Below, in pieces: positions 21,120 to 33,272 of a stretch of DNA of 64,000 nucleotides. A program made the translations under genes and the position numbers. Within the stretch, counting starts at the first letter, position 1. Every line of letters starts with the position of its first letter. The DNA is from Melieria omissa (taxonomy: Eukaryota; Arthropoda; Insecta; Diptera; Ulidiidae): the NCBI GenBank assembly GCA_963971225.1, contig OZ020267.1, positions 37,290,989 through 37,354,988 on the forward strand, written 5' to 3'. The notes below the pieces were generated by a model. It had not been told where the DNA came from. It made no database searches and was given only the letters and a program-made list of their open reading frames with translations.

Positions 21120-23580
21120 CTGATGAGCGGACTTCAATGACTGAGCGGACTTAAATTCGTTTGATTGTGGCATAACAATGAGTCTTTATGGCTTACAGTG
21201 ATCTCTTCTCTTTTCTACCTACCCACTAACATAATTTGAGCTGATGCCAATAACGAAAAGTTGTTTCTCTTTACTTAGTAATCAAGCTGTCTCTTTCTTT
21301 TAGTAGACAAAATCTCGGAATAAACCGAAAAGGAATCTGTTTCTGCCTTTAAATTCAACTACAAACTAACTACAACTATTTCCGACTATTTCGAAAAGGA
21401 CAAACTGTCACTAATTGGCATTTATGGCATTCAAATGCGTATCGCATTGACAGATATATGTCCAAATAATATTGTAGTCAACCCAATACGTGGCTTCATA
21501 ATGGTGCAAATTAATTGCTATTTAAAGGACTCGGTGTGCAAAATTACATTTGCGACCGCCAGACAGACGAGCGAGTGCGCCATCGCCGACGGCAAATCCA
21601 ATTAAAGTGCATTACCAACACTTGGCGGACGCATGATCGCACTTGGCCGTTGATGATTTTCACTTGAACAAAAGCGGCAATAATTGCGCGCGGCCGAGTG
21701 CTGTTGTGCGCCTAAAATTATGCAAATTCGTATAAAATCAACGAACATGCCAGACGGCCCGCTGCCGTGTGGTGTTAAACGCCCAAACAGTGTTGGCAAC
21801 TCGTTGAAATTGTGCCACTTGCAAAAGCAAAAGCAACAGCAACAAAAACAATTGCAATAAAAACAGTTATAAACAAATTAAATAAACACCACACACCACA
21901 CTACACGCACATGAAGTGGAGTCAATGTGTGTGTGTGTGTGTGTGTGTATATGTTTAGCTACGTGAATAAATAGGCAAACACGACTTGTGGCGGCACTTG
22001 CAAATTTCGCTTCGAAAATTGCATTTCATGTGCCGAAAACAAAATACGAAATCAAAAACAGCGCCCCGACACGTTGCACCGCTCGCTGCGTCGAGTGGCT
22101 CTTATTTAGTTGACGCGTCAATATTTGCGCTGCTCGCCAAACGCGACATCTGGCTGATTGCGGCGACCGGTGTCGCTGCGCTTCTCCCAATTTTCCATAT
22201 TAGTTGAGCCATATTGCAGCATGTTGCATTTGATTGTTGTTGTTGCTTTAACATGCAATATGCTTTGGCTGTTGGTTTAGTTGTTCAAAGTCTGTCGAGT
22301 GGCGGTGAGTGAGTGAGTGGCTCGCTCCAACCGTGTTGCCGGTCGCTGTGGACACTTTGCGCGCACAAACATTGACACATCATATTTCGTGTGAGCGCTT
22401 ATTACAAGCACGCAACACATTGCTGCCCTCAAAGACCGTGCGCCCGCTGGCCATTTGTCACAATTAGTTACTTAATCTTCGAGCGGCAACAATGCAGCGC
22501 GTCATTCGTTTGAGTTGTTATCGGCTAAAACTTGCACTCGGTTCCATGAATGCCGTCACTTATTCGGTTACATGGCAACCCTAATTGGCTTTTGTAACAT
22601 TCATCGCAAGTCAACCCTTTCGATTGATAACAAACTTGCTTCGTGCTGCGTGCTGTGCACTTTCCGCCTGCCTGCTTCGCTTCTGTCCGCTGCCGTCAAA
22701 AGTGCAACGTGCGATAATATTTCAACAATGGCGTCGCTCACGGTATCCACCAACTTGCTTTCTCTTTGTCCTCTCTTCAGAAAGTTGCCAACTTTTATTC
22801 TTTATCCTTCCGCTGTGTGTGTGTGTGTGTGTGTGTGTGTGAGTACTGCAGAGTGGAGTGTAAAGTTTTACGCAAGATAAAAATTATTTCTACGCCATTA
22901 GCAACTGCAGCCAGTTGTCGTGCTGCAGTTTACAACTTCTTGTAATATAATTCTTGTATAGTTGGCTATAAATGTAGCCGCTCTTTGTTGCCACTTTTGT
23001 ACAAAACTCCAATCCATACGAGATGCGTAGCATCAGGTTTATCGAAAAGCTATGTTTTCTTGACTATTGTTGAGCGTAAGAATTGTATAGCCATTTATAA
23101 AAGAAAAACAAAGGATCCTTAGCACTTATTTAACTGGCGTTACAACCATTAATCTGTCTTGACCGAATCCAAAATGCGCACCAAACGTGAACTCTCAAAC
23201 GTGAACACCATTTTGTGTATCTTTTTTGCAAACATTTCATTGCCCACATTGTGTATATACTCGTCTCATTTTAACTTTTTGCTATAAAACTTAATTCAAT
23301 TATCTTTTTCATAAGTAGTTTCACACAAAAAAAAGGATTTTTCAACAATCGTAAACTTGAACAATTTCGTAAACGTGAACAGCCTTGGTTTTTATTAGTT
23401 CACGTTTTCGCGAGTGCACTGTAGTTGCAATCTTTCGCTTCGTACAACTGAGAGTACCGTCTTGTAGACCCGCCTTGCCGCAACATCTTTAGACCTAAGC
23501 CTTTATGCCTCTAACTATATCCATGACCTTCCTTCCTTCATCAAATATGGTAGTCATCTCCCATGCGGAGTGGACCAACG
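21120..23580. other. Mostly unique, GC-richer block with two (GT)n tracts
   Basis: From about 21400 to 22900 the sequence has higher GC, CpG words and no visible repeat ends, apart from GT tracts at 21926-21950 and 22813-22842. Open frames have no family match. From about 23000 it returns to AT-rich sequence. Likely host non-coding DNA. Confidence 0.45.
22813..22842. repeat. (GT)n microsatellite
   Basis: About 14 uninterrupted GT units. A similar tract of about 11 units lies at 21926-21950. Confidence 0.85.
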
Positions 23581-23584
23581 ATTT

Positions 23585-24187
23585 CAGTGTTGCCAGATAC
23601 CTGAAATGACTTTCCCATAAATCTTAAAAATTACTGAAATTTCTTTCTTCCTTCCTTCCTTTATTTATAAATTTCGTCATTTTAAATCTTAAAAAAACTG
23701 AAATTTCCTTCCAAAAGTTAAAAAAGTTCCTAAATTTTTGGTATAATTTGCTTCATATTAAGGAATTAAACTTCTCATAAAAAAATAAAAATAGACGCAT
23801 ACAATTTTTTGTAAGGCAGACTTTTTTCATCTTCAGCTTAACAACAAAAACTTAACAAAAACAAAACATATAACAAATGAATTAAATTAAAAGTGTAATT
23901 TTGGCGGGATTTCAATAAGTGAGAACGAGATAGAACGATCTTGCATTTTGTAAGCTGACAAATTTTTAACACAAGAAAAAATAGTTGCTCAAATATGTCT
24001 TGTTGCCAGTGTTTCCGATACATCATAATTCGTTATCCAAAAATCTTCAAAAAATCCACTAAGGATCCGAAAAATCCCCTAACATAAAATATAAATCACC
24101 TAATCATTTCTTCCTAACCTAAAAATTCTCCTAATAGGCCAAGAATCTCCTAAATCTAGGAGAATATCTCCTGATCTGGCAACACTG
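23585..24187. mobile_element. hAT-type non-autonomous element, 603 bp
   Basis: Inverted ends CAGTGTTGCCAGAT begin at 23585 and, read inward, at 24187. The flanking octamers AACGATTT (23577-23584) and AACGAACT (24188-24195) agree at 6 of 8 positions, as expected for an aged hAT 8-bp duplication. Near the right end is the stem CTAGGAGAATATCTCCT. The interior is AT-rich with no transposase similarity. Confidence 0.75.
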
Positions 24188-24195
24188 AACGAACT

Positions 24196-24700
24196 TGCTG
24201 AGTACCTATATTTCTTTCGAATGCCCTCAAAGCACTTTCATTGAAGGTGTGCAATGACCTCAGAACTATTGAAGAAAGTTAAGCCAGTAGCTCTGATTTT
24301 CTCACTGCTTCTTCGACTTGTCACAACGAAGGTCAGTAAGTATGATTACCCAACCTTTTCTTATTGTCCACTTTTACTCTTTCCGTCAACATTTCTACTA
24401 ATTTATTAGTCATCCCTGTCCTTATTCAACTATTTATTTCTTTGGTGTTTGTACTTATTGTCAACTAGAACATTAGCTTGAAAAACAAGCACAACAACTG
24501 GGCTAAATTAATATATAGAAAAAAATTGTCCTTTATCTGTTATTCTCTGAACGGAAATAACAAATCTTTGAGAGTTAAATGGAGAAAATTGTGTTGGTGT
24601 TAACCTGATTTGTCGCCAAAAATACAATAAAAAATGTAAATTAAATTTTTTATGAATCTTGAATTTTTTTTGAATATGTTAATTATATATTTTTGGTTTG
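24196..24700. other. Spacer, nothing firmly recognised
   Basis: No element ends or protein similarity. The DNA on both sides of the hAT element (23430-23576 and 24188-24350) has coding-like texture on the minus strand, perhaps an unassigned LINE relic. Confidence 0.35.
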
Positions 24701-24849
24701 TTATGCGGTGCAATACAATTTATATATTTTTTTTTTACAGAGAAAAGTATTAAAATTGTTTTATCCTAAACTAATAAAGTTAGAAATACGAAATTCTGTG
24801 CATGTGGAAGTGTACATATTAATCCTCAAGACATGTTTTTTTTTCTTGT

Positions 24850-25072
24850 TCACTCCTCTCTGGAGCATAGGGCCTCCATAAGGAGGCTCCTCCTCTTCCA
24901 TCGTACACAGTTTTGGGCTTTTGTGCTCGCGCCGTCCCATGTAGTGTTAACAGCGGCTAGTTCGCGTAGAGTTGACCTTCTCCAGGTGTTTTTTGGCCGA
25001 CCGCGACTTCCACTTCCTTGCGGGTTCTAGTCCAGTGCCATTCTCGAGATGCTAGCGGGTGGTTTTTCTAAG
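24850..25072 (-). pseudogene. RTE-type LINE ORF C-terminal fragment
   Basis: The minus strand reads RMALD (stop) NPQGSGSRGRPKNTWRR, then LRELAAVNTTWDGA, then NCVRWKRRSLLMEALCSRE. This is the characteristic C-terminal tail of RTE-like reverse transcriptases (NPQGKRxRGRPxxTWRR...W...LCSR). One stop and one frameshift are seen. It is a 5'-truncated insertion inside the first unit of the tandem duplication. Confidence 0.8.
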
Positions 25073-25638
25073 GTTATTCAAGGATAAAGTTTGAAAAAGA
25101 TATTTTCAATAACTTTTCGTCATTCCGTATGAAAGAAATAATTTTGTTTTAATTCTAGGGAAGTTGTTCTTTCATTTTATATCCATATTGATATTCCACA
25201 TTGCGTTCAATTTTTTAAATAATTGCTTGAAAAGTTCATGTTTTGGAAATTTCAAAGTCCTTTTAAAAACAATTATGACATAAGAGAGAAAAGCTAAAAA
25301 CGTTGTCGGGTGCAATACAATATTTTTTTTTATAGAGAGAAGTATTAAGAGTAATTTATCCTAAACTAATAAAGTTAGAAGTACAAAATTCGAGCATGTA
25401 GAAGTATACATATTAATCCTCAAGGGATATTTAAAAAAAAAAATATTTATTATTTTCAGGGATAAAGTTTTAAAATAAATTTTCAATAACTATTCGTCCT
25501 TCCGTATCAAAAAAAAGTCAGTTTTTTTTTTTATTCTAAGGAAGTTATTCTTTCAATTGATACCTACATTGATTGATACTTCACATTGCGCTATTTTTTA
25601 AATATCTTTCAAAGATCTTCAAATATTCGTGTCCTTAA

Positions 25639-25754
25639 GTTAAGTTACGTTAAAGTGGCTGTCTTGGCATGGGACTTGCCGTGAGACACACTTAGGCCAC
25701 GGAATGGGCCCGTTATGACACCACAAGTTAAAAGGTCTGTCTCCGTAAAGGTCT
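25639..25754 (-). mobile_element. SINE 3' fragment with 10-bp target duplication
   Basis: The fragment is flanked by the identical decamer GTGTCCTTAA (25629-25638 and 25755-25764). The sequence GTGGCTGTC, GAGACACACTTAGGCC, GGGCCCGTTATGACACCAC matches the 3' half of the SINE at 33273-33671 in the same orientation. The tRNA-like head is absent. The tail appears as TTAAGTTACGTTAA instead of the TTAGG-like run. Confidence 0.8.
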
Positions 25755-25829
25755 GTGTCCTTAAAATTTCAAATTTCTTTTAAAAACAATTCTGAAATCA
25801 AACAGAAAATCTAAAAACGCAGTTTCACT

Positions 25830-28080
25830 ATATTTGGCCATAAGTTTTCATGTTTGTTCATGTGTTTTCAAATTCTTTTTTTTCTTCTTTTTTGTTGCAC
25901 GGTGTTGTTCACTAGATTAATTAATAAATTACAAATAATATAAAATTTTGAAATTTATATATATCAACAAATTACACAACAACAAGTAATATACAAAATT
26001 TTACATGTTCGTTCAATGAGCGCCACACAGTGGCTGATTCTGCCGGCGTAGGTTGCAAAAGTCGATTTTGTCATGTTCGATTTGGGGGAAACTGTTATAC
26101 TTGTCCGATAGATAAATGTTTGGACTTAAGAAATCCGAAAACCTTAACTAAATTGGACAAATAGTTTTGCTTGTAGAGCCCGTCAAAGTTGAGCAATTTT
26201 TAGAGTGTGCAATAATATCAGCAATTTGCACTTTTTCGGCAAAGCTGAAGTTTTAAAATACGGAAAGGAGCAAATTAATTGAAACTTTTTGCACCGGCAT
26301 CGTAAAAGAAGGCATTTGTAGTAAATAATTAAATATAGAAAAAAAAAGTTGGTTGTTGTTGTTGTCTTTTCATAGCCACTCACTTGAAGCACTGTTTTTA
26401 TCACACTTTTTGAACTTTCGATAGAGTTTCAAAAAAAAGGCCATAAGTGCCACGGTTCCGTCTTTGGGAAAATTGTTCACTAGTCTTCTGTGAGTACTGC
26501 CCTGAAGAGATCGGGTGCCCGATTTTGCCCGACTGGATTTTACAGCGATTTTTCTGTGGCCACCTCGCGAAATTTTGTGCTTTCGGGTGCGTGCGTTCGA
26601 ACAAGTTCGTCAAGATTTTGATAGTGAATCAATTACACGCGATTATAATCGTTGCCAGGGCATGCAAATTTGGATTTTGGCTTCATTTAAGATGTGATAC
26701 AAGCTTGCAACTCCATATTGAGTCGACTTTTTTTTTGGCGTATATTGCTGTAAGCTCGAAGTAAAGAGTACTTTTGCTGGATGCGCAGTTCGCATGTACG
26801 AAAAACAAGTTGGCTTTCATTTCCGGCAATCAGTTATCATGTATCCTTTGATGTAATGCTTGTGTTTTTAACAAAATACTAACACTGTGTCTGTCATACA
26901 ATTTTTTTTTATTTTGAGCAAAACTCAGTCAGTCGCCATTAGTCTTTGAGTTCAACCGCGACAATGAAACAATTAGTTATTGAAAAACAAAAAGCAGACT
27001 TATATCTATGTGTACTGTCTCAAATCCACTTATGTGTCTGGGCTGTTCAAAAATCTCACAACGGGTAAAAACCTAAGAACTGCAGGTACCTACTATTATT
27101 AGAAGCTTAGTGCCTGCTATTTGAATGTGAGTAAAGTTAGTTTCGAATTAAATTTGAACTAAACATCACCGCAACTGCGCCCCTGCAACTAAACCGAAGA
27201 AGAAGCACAAACATGTTTTAAAAAATTCGAAGCTGTTTGAAATATTTACTATTTCGAAGACAAAGGAGCAGTTCGTTCTGGTTACGTCGAATTGGTTACG
27301 TCGAAGGAAGTTTGCCTGCAGTCAAAACATCTACGACTAAAGAGAAGATATCCAGGACTTATCGCACTATCAAGTTAAAATGGATTGCGGCAAATCGTAC
27401 CAAATTCAATTTTGTACTTCGATGCAAGAGATGCATATAGCATAAGCGATGACCAACCATCGACATCAAAGGCGGCAAAAGGAAGGCCGAAAAAGTCAAC
27501 TCAGGACTGTGCGTCATTCACTAAAAAAAGGAAGCTTATGGAGGCAACGGGAAAAATAACTGCCACCCACTTTTAAGAAGCTTTGATCATAAAATAAAAT
27601 AAGGATCAGGAGAAAATGAAAGGTGTTATAGTGAAAGGAGTTTTACCAGCAAGCCCGGGTCGCGTTAAAAAAATAAAAAACAGTATTCCCACCCCACCCA
27701 ATAAGCTACCGATCAAATATAGTCCTAATGAAGCATTGTTTTTAAACTTTTTTTGTACATTTTTCGAATTCTGGTTCTCATTTTGAAAGCAAACTTTATG
27801 AATTTTTATCTTTAAATTTGACTCTTTCAGCTTATTTCTTAAATTTCTTATTACTTTTCATCTTTTTTAATGCATTTTCATTAATTTTGCAACTAAAACT
27901 TATCATTGTTGTTCGCATTATTCTTATTTACAGTAAGCCGAACTTTGACAAAGTATTACGTAGCACCCTGTACCTCGATTGAGTTCAGGTTTGAGAATAC
28001 AATAGCCTGATGAATTTCTAATCAACAGCAAAAAAAATTTTCCAATTATCTCTATTCGTTCAGGAGTTATTAATTTTGCA
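25830..28080. other. AT-rich spacer, little recognised
   Basis: No terminal repeats or reliable protein similarity apart from the weak frame at 27385-27576. A stretch at about 26430-26700 is less AT-rich. Confidence 0.4.
27385..27576 (+). other. Weak coding-like frame, unassigned
   Basis: A 63-residue frame with acidic/serine-rich QPSTSKAA followed by KGRPKKSTQ (an AT-hook-like run) and a KKRKL basic patch. Such combinations occur in DNA-binding regions of transposon-derived proteins, but I do not recognise a family. The frame lacks upstream signals and could be a chance ORF or a degraded exon or transposon relic. Confidence 0.2.
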
Positions 28081-29165
28081 ACCTGAAATGACAAATTGAG
28101 CCACTGTGCGCCACTTGGTCGCCGTTGGACTCTTCAACTTGACATCGTTCGGCGCCTTGGCAACCACATTGCAACTCACAGTAGTCAAAAAGTTTTCCTT
28201 TGAAGCCCAACAAGTTGTCTGCATTCGGCATTTGCCAACATGTCGATTGACATTTTGCCTTTTGACAATTGTTGCGCAGCGGATTTGTAACATTCAAATT
28301 GACCGGACACACGGATTACCGCTGTGTGGATTAACTGTTTGACTCCTACGGACAGACGACTGTGATGAATTACGTTTTGTGTGGCACTTTTGTGGGCACA
28401 CGCTACCTGAAACCACTTAAATCCAATTAGCAGCAATTGTTTTGTCTAGACGGGCGAAAATTTTGAAAAATTCAACTACTTTTTGTTTACATGTGTGCAG
28501 CGCATTTGTGGACGCTGTGCTTTTTTGCTTGTGAACCCATAAAAAAAAAATATTCAATTTAAGTTAAACGAGCTGTGCTCTTCTGTTTGGCTACAAATTA
28601 CTTACAACTTAAATATTTTTCTTTTCAATATGAAATTCAAATTCTTTGTTTTGTATATTAAACAAAATAAAGTTGCCAACTACCTAAAAAAAAGTTACTC
28701 CTACATTTTGGGATCTGCAACTTTGCCAAGAGGCCAACTTTATCTTTTGTTTGCTGCAATCGCAAAATTTAATCAATACATTTATTGACTTCCACAACTA
28801 CTCGCTTACTTCCAATTTGCCGTTATTCTTAGCTTCTTCTTCTTCTCCTTCTTGCTGATTAACCGCTGCGAGCTGCGACGGTGCGTCTGCAGAATTTTTA
28901 GTATCGGCGCACAGCCAACAAAACCGACAATAATTCGCACGATTTATTTTTATTTGAAAATTATGCCAGCAATTTATGTTGTACGTGTGTATGTGTAGCA
29001 CATAAATTTGTTGTTCCTGTGCCAATAATTTGTATTTTATTTACTTGAACTTGCAAAGAAATAAAGTCAGTGACCTTGAGAATTTAATCTAAGAAATATA
29101 TTGAAAGATTTAAGCTTTGTACAAAGTTTCAAAACTAACGTAAGTCTTAAATTTCATATACTTAT
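28080..29165. other. Mostly unique block
   Basis: The 28080-28440 part has balanced composition and no visible repeats; open frames overlap on both strands without similarity. The rest is AT-rich. Candidate host non-coding DNA. Confidence 0.4.
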
Positions 29166-29170
29166 GTATG

Positions 29171-29295
29171 CAGTGGCGCACACAGGAGTTCATTTTGGGG
29201 GGGGGGGGGGGTACTTTTGGCCCAAAACCAGTTAAAACCATATTTTGTACCAGAAATTTTTGGAGTTGGAGGGGTTTGAACCCCGAAAACTCCTG
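29171..29295. mobile_element. hAT-type MITE copy, G15 run
   Basis: The left end is CAGTGGCGCACACAGGAG. The flanking octamer TATGTATG is identical on both sides (29163-29170 and 29296-29303), though this lies in a TATG-rich area. A run of 15 G lies at 29197-29211 and the palindrome GGGGTTTGAACCCC near the right end. The core AACCATATTTTGTACCAG is shared with the copies at 41971 and 60757. The right terminal dozen bases seem lost. Confidence 0.78.
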
Positions 29296-29304
29296 TATGT
29301 ATGT

Positions 29305-30420
29305 ATGTCGCTATGCAATTTTCAATTTTTATTAAATTTTTATTAAATTCAAATGACACCACATTAATTTTCTGTTCAACCGGTTTCCTTTTTATCAACA
29401 AAGTGATTAACTGCTGCAAATTTACTCATTTTCATTTACACATACACACAGACTTACAAACATACACACATACATGTACATACCAGATACACGGCCATAC
29501 TGATCCTTTCAATATGGACGAAACGTACTCACAAGTATGTACACACACACACACACATACACAGTTTAATGTTACACACGTCGCAATGTGCAAATGAAAT
29601 TTTCGTAAATTTAATTAACACTGCATAAAAATTGCCAAAGCGCCAGTTGCCAACCGACACACACTGCGCCCAAAGACGAAAGCACCACTCGAGCGCGTCA
29701 CTCAGTGCGGGCCGCGCTGAGCCGCTGTCGAACTGAATTGGTGCTCCGTTCCGTTTTCGGCGAAGCCATTTCATTACGCACTGCGTAAAGTAATTAAAAG
29801 TGCAACGATTGTGCCTCGTGTTGTGCTTTTATTGCAACCTACGACGAGTTGCGCAGCGACGGCATCAGAAATATTCAATTTTACATACATACAATTACAT
29901 ACATTCAATTTTACAGACACACTTGGAGTGAAATACATACATACATACATACAACGCCATTGCGTAATTTTACACGCTTTACAACAACGCTTATTTTTGG
30001 CAATAAAGAGTGCCACAATTAATTTACAATCGAATGTGAAGCACTTTCAAGTTCAAGTTTAAAGCTTTCTCTGGAAATGTTAATCGGAGATGACAACAAT
30101 GCCGAGGCTCAAATTTAACGTTCAGTACTTCGAAAGTGTACAGTGAAACCGAACTAATGAGTACAAAGGACATGTAAGTGGTACAGCAATTAAATGAGAT
30201 TAACTTAAAGCTTTAACTTGGGACTATGACCTAACGAGTTCAATCAAAGCAGAACCATAGAAATTATTTGTTTGTTTTAATTTACTTATTAGTATTGGTA
30301 CAAGGAAGACAGAGTCTTTTATGTTTTCATTGACTATCGAAATTGAAAGACATGGAGATGACAAGCCACCAGACTCATTAATAAACATGGACACCTGTAA
30401 GGAGGCTAGGACTAAAAAAA
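29305..30420. other. Mostly unique block with AC and ATAC tracts
   Basis: Short AC-rich tracts at about 29440-29480 and 29540-29570 and (CATA)n at about 29930-29952. The 29580-30060 part looks unique with moderate GC. No coding similarity. Confidence 0.4.
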
Positions 30421-30424
30421 AATC

Positions 30425-30664
30425 CTGTGGTCAAAAGCAATAACCGCTTAAGTCGACTTAAGCAGAAATTGAGTTATGGATGCCACCACGTTCCCTTGAC
30501 TGTGCTCTACGTTTATGTAAACTCGGGAAGTTTGTAACTTTGAAAAGTTATTAATAAAAACCTATTCGCATTTCCATAACGAACACATTAAGCGCTAAAA
30601 CTTTAAAACGAGATTGCTCGAAACAGCAATTTTCGACTTAGGCGGTTATTGCTTTTGACCACAG
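30425..30664. mobile_element. Short inverted-repeat MITE, 240 bp
   Basis: Inverted ends CTGTGGTCAAAAGCAATAAC, continuing CGCTTAAGTCG, match the right end (30634-30664, read inward) with one mismatch over about 31 bp. A perfect palindrome GCTTAAGTCGACTTAAGC (30446-30463) lies at the inner edge of the left repeat. No clear target duplication was found, so the superfamily is open. It abuts the LINE fragment on its right. Confidence 0.7.
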
Positions 30665-31420
30665 AATTATAGAACGAAGGGAAATCTTTATAAATCTTTT
30701 CTGGATACGTTCTAAGCGACTTGAATTGGAAGCATGGTAAGGTCTCCAGATGAAAGCAGCATATTCCAGTGTTGACCTAACAAATGTAATTGTATTGGAA
30801 AGGGAGAAGAATTGCGGCGAACAAAACCCAACATAGAGTAGGCACGCGAGACATAACGATTACATGGGAAGTGAAGCTAAACTTTGAATCGAAAGCAACG
30901 CCCAGAAGGATTTGATTTCAGCCACCGTTTCTAAAACAGAACCAGACATTTTAAATTGAAGTTTTCACTGTATTTGTGAATTGTGAAAAAGTTGAGTGAA
31001 AACATTTGCTGATGTTTAAGCATACATGATTTTTTACTGCACCAAGAGAGGACATTGTTGAGATCAGACTGCATATTTAAAGAATCAGACGAATTAAGGG
31101 CAACAGAGAAAATGGTCAAGTCATCGGCATAGAGCAAGAAATTGGATGAGAAAAAGCAAGAGGTAATGTTATTTATAAAGAAAAAAGAACAAAGGGCCTA
31201 ACAATATTCCATGCGGGAGTCTAAGGCGAGGCGACAAAAGGTTTAGGAGACTGCAATGCCCGTTGTTTAAATAGGATCAGGTCCAATCCAAGAAAACTGA
31301 ATGGAACCCCAAAAGCGAAAATTTAATCAGAAGAATGTGATATGAGGCTGTCAAAAGCTTTAGAAGAGAAAATATACGTTAATGCCGATTTGAATTTTTC
31401 AAACTGAATAAACCTGTTTT
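30665..31420 (-). pseudogene. LINE reverse transcriptase fragment with YADD box
   Basis: The minus strand reads FLLYADDLTIFS at about 31130, the catalytic reverse-transcriptase motif, followed by MQSDLNNVLSWCSK, a degraded stretch, then SRAYSMLGFVRRNSS at about 30830 and further RT-like words to 30690. The organisation matches jockey/CR1-like ORF2. Stops and shifts interrupt it after FNLKCLVLF. It covers a more N-terminal part of the ORF than the fragments at 1063 and 5270. Confidence 0.78.
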
Positions 31421-31995
31421 TAATTGGAATCATCACTAAACACTGCTTCATTAGTTAACATGTCAAAAGATTTTGATTATTCTACAATGACTTCTGCAAC
31501 GGCTACAGAAATGAAAATTGCAAGGAAAGCTTTAACCCTTTCAGTCACAATGTCCAATATATTGGACTACAGCCCATACAATTCATACAGAACGTGTTTA
31601 TTTTCATGTCGGAAAGCGTTAAACATCTCCTCTACAAACTCTCAGCGCAAGGAAGGGCACGCTTTCGCTATGTATGTGAACTTTTTATAAGTTAACCAGC
31701 CGATCTGGTAAAAACACCAAAAATTTAGTACGGTTTCCAAGAGACCAACGTAATCTCAAATATGAGAAGTAACTGGTTGAGTATTCAAAACCAAACGTTC
31801 CGACTTTTTAACAATAAAACTTACACTGTAAGTAGAAAGTACAACTGGGAGGATGACAAAAATTATATCTTCTTCCTTCTCCAGACTCCAGACGGATTAA
31901 GGAATAAGCCAAAGGAAGCAGTTCATAGTAGACGATTCCCTGTCGATTGCACCAAACAAACAACAAAGCCTTCTTGGTTGTCAATCCTGACTTGA
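31421..31995. other. Spacer with possible TTAA-element terminus
   Basis: At 31532-31535 is TTAA followed by CCCTTTCAGTCACAATG and the perfect palindrome GTCCAATATATTGGAC (31552-31567). This is the layout of left ends of other TTAA elements here. No partner end was found within 2 kb. Otherwise nothing recognised. Confidence 0.35.
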
Positions 31996-31999
31996 CTAC

Positions 32000-32465
32000 C
32001 TATTTGCCGGCTTTTCGTAATTTTACCACAACTGTTTTTGCTTGACGTTGCTGTCAGTGAGCCACTTTTCATCACCAGTCAACACTCCCTTCAAAAATGA
32101 CAAAATTTTGTTGCTATTCAGCAACAGTGCACAGATGGAAATTCAGTCCTTATATGACCTAATTTTGTATTGAGCCTTATTCAAATGATTCTAAACAATT
32201 TTCTGTGCAGTCTTTAGCTCCTGGACATTTGGAACATGACATTCGAACTCGATGGTTTCCACGATTTCATGGTCATTTTCGACATTTGGCCTTCCCTGGT
32301 GAATTTTTAATATCAAAATTACCGGAATGACATCGACAAAACTAGCTATGATTGAATTTGACAATACACAAGCATTAGAACCATAGTTTCTATTCATATT
32401 TTTAGCTGCCTGTAAAATACAGCGCAGTATCTCTTTGTTGGTGACCAATACTGAGTGAAGCAATC
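32000..32465 (-). pseudogene. Mariner transposase remnant, N-terminal and central part
   Basis: The minus strand reads HQGRPNVENDHEIVE, IEFECHVPNVQELK and, in another frame, RISICTLLLNSNKILSFLKG followed by VLTGDEKWL, which includes the first catalytic D. This is the linker-to-core segment of a mariner transposase in the same subfamily as the relic at 1930-2510. The core beyond about 32000 is missing. Several stops and shifts. Confidence 0.72.
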
Positions 32466-32469
32466 ACAA

Positions 32470-33259
32470 AAATGTCTGAAAAGTTTTTTTAGTACAAATT
32501 TGTATCTTTCGAATGTCATCCAGTGTAGCCCGATTGCAGTTATACAACATGTGATACAGATTAACATAAACACCATTCACCTTTTTATATTTTCTCTTGT
32601 ATGGTGTCCATCTTTGATGCTCGCTTCAACAAAACCGGCTTGACTCAATCACAAAACTATCTATCTATGTTCTTTTAGTATGAAATCTTTCTAACGACAT
32701 AGAACACAAAATACAGTTTACTAAAACCATCTATTATGAAGATAATGGATTTATTCTATCAAGATTGGGTTTACTTAAGTCAAGTCAGACAAGTTTCAAT
32801 ATCGTTCAAATGTTAAAATTACAAATGATATGGAAATGTCTCTGCTCAGTTGATTGTTTGATCCAACAATGAGTAAATTTCTGTGGCATTTTGACAAAAA
32901 AAACCTAAGTCTAATTTTCAAAATGTTCAGGAGAGCGAAAATACTAATAAGGTGCAGAGCAAATCTCATACAAAACTCGAGAAAAGTTGAAATTACACAC
33001 GTCATATCTATGAAACTAAATGTCATAGAAACAACCCGATTTCACCAAAAAAAGCGTCTGGAAATTGTTTCTTTATGATTAAAAAACTGGAAATTTGCGC
33101 TATTTCGACTTAAGTTGTTTTGTCAAAATGCCACAGATTTATATATGTATTGAAAATAATTGTCTGTTATATTCTATTCAATACAACACTAAGTAAATAG
33201 TTTGATGAGACTATAGACTGTTTACACAATTTTCCACTTGAAATGTAACTAAACTTTAA
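32470..33259. other. AT-rich spacer, nothing recognised
   Basis: No repeat ends or protein similarity seen. Confidence 0.45.
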
Positions 33260-33272
33260 TTGTAAAGTCATA

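Larger units (their letters stand above)
24705..25825. repeat. Tandem duplication with a different insertion in each unit
   Basis: The first unit (about 24705-25305) and second unit (about 25306-25825) share GGTGCAATACAAT, TTTATCCTAAACTAATAAAG, ACATATTAATCCTCAAG, ATAAAGTTT, TTTTCAATAACT, TTCAAA/TTTTAAAAACAATT and AAAATCTAAAAACG. The first unit contains an RTE-type LINE fragment (24850-25072), the second a SINE fragment (25639-25754). Without insertions each unit is about 380-400 bp. The duplication therefore predates both insertions. Confidence 0.75.
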
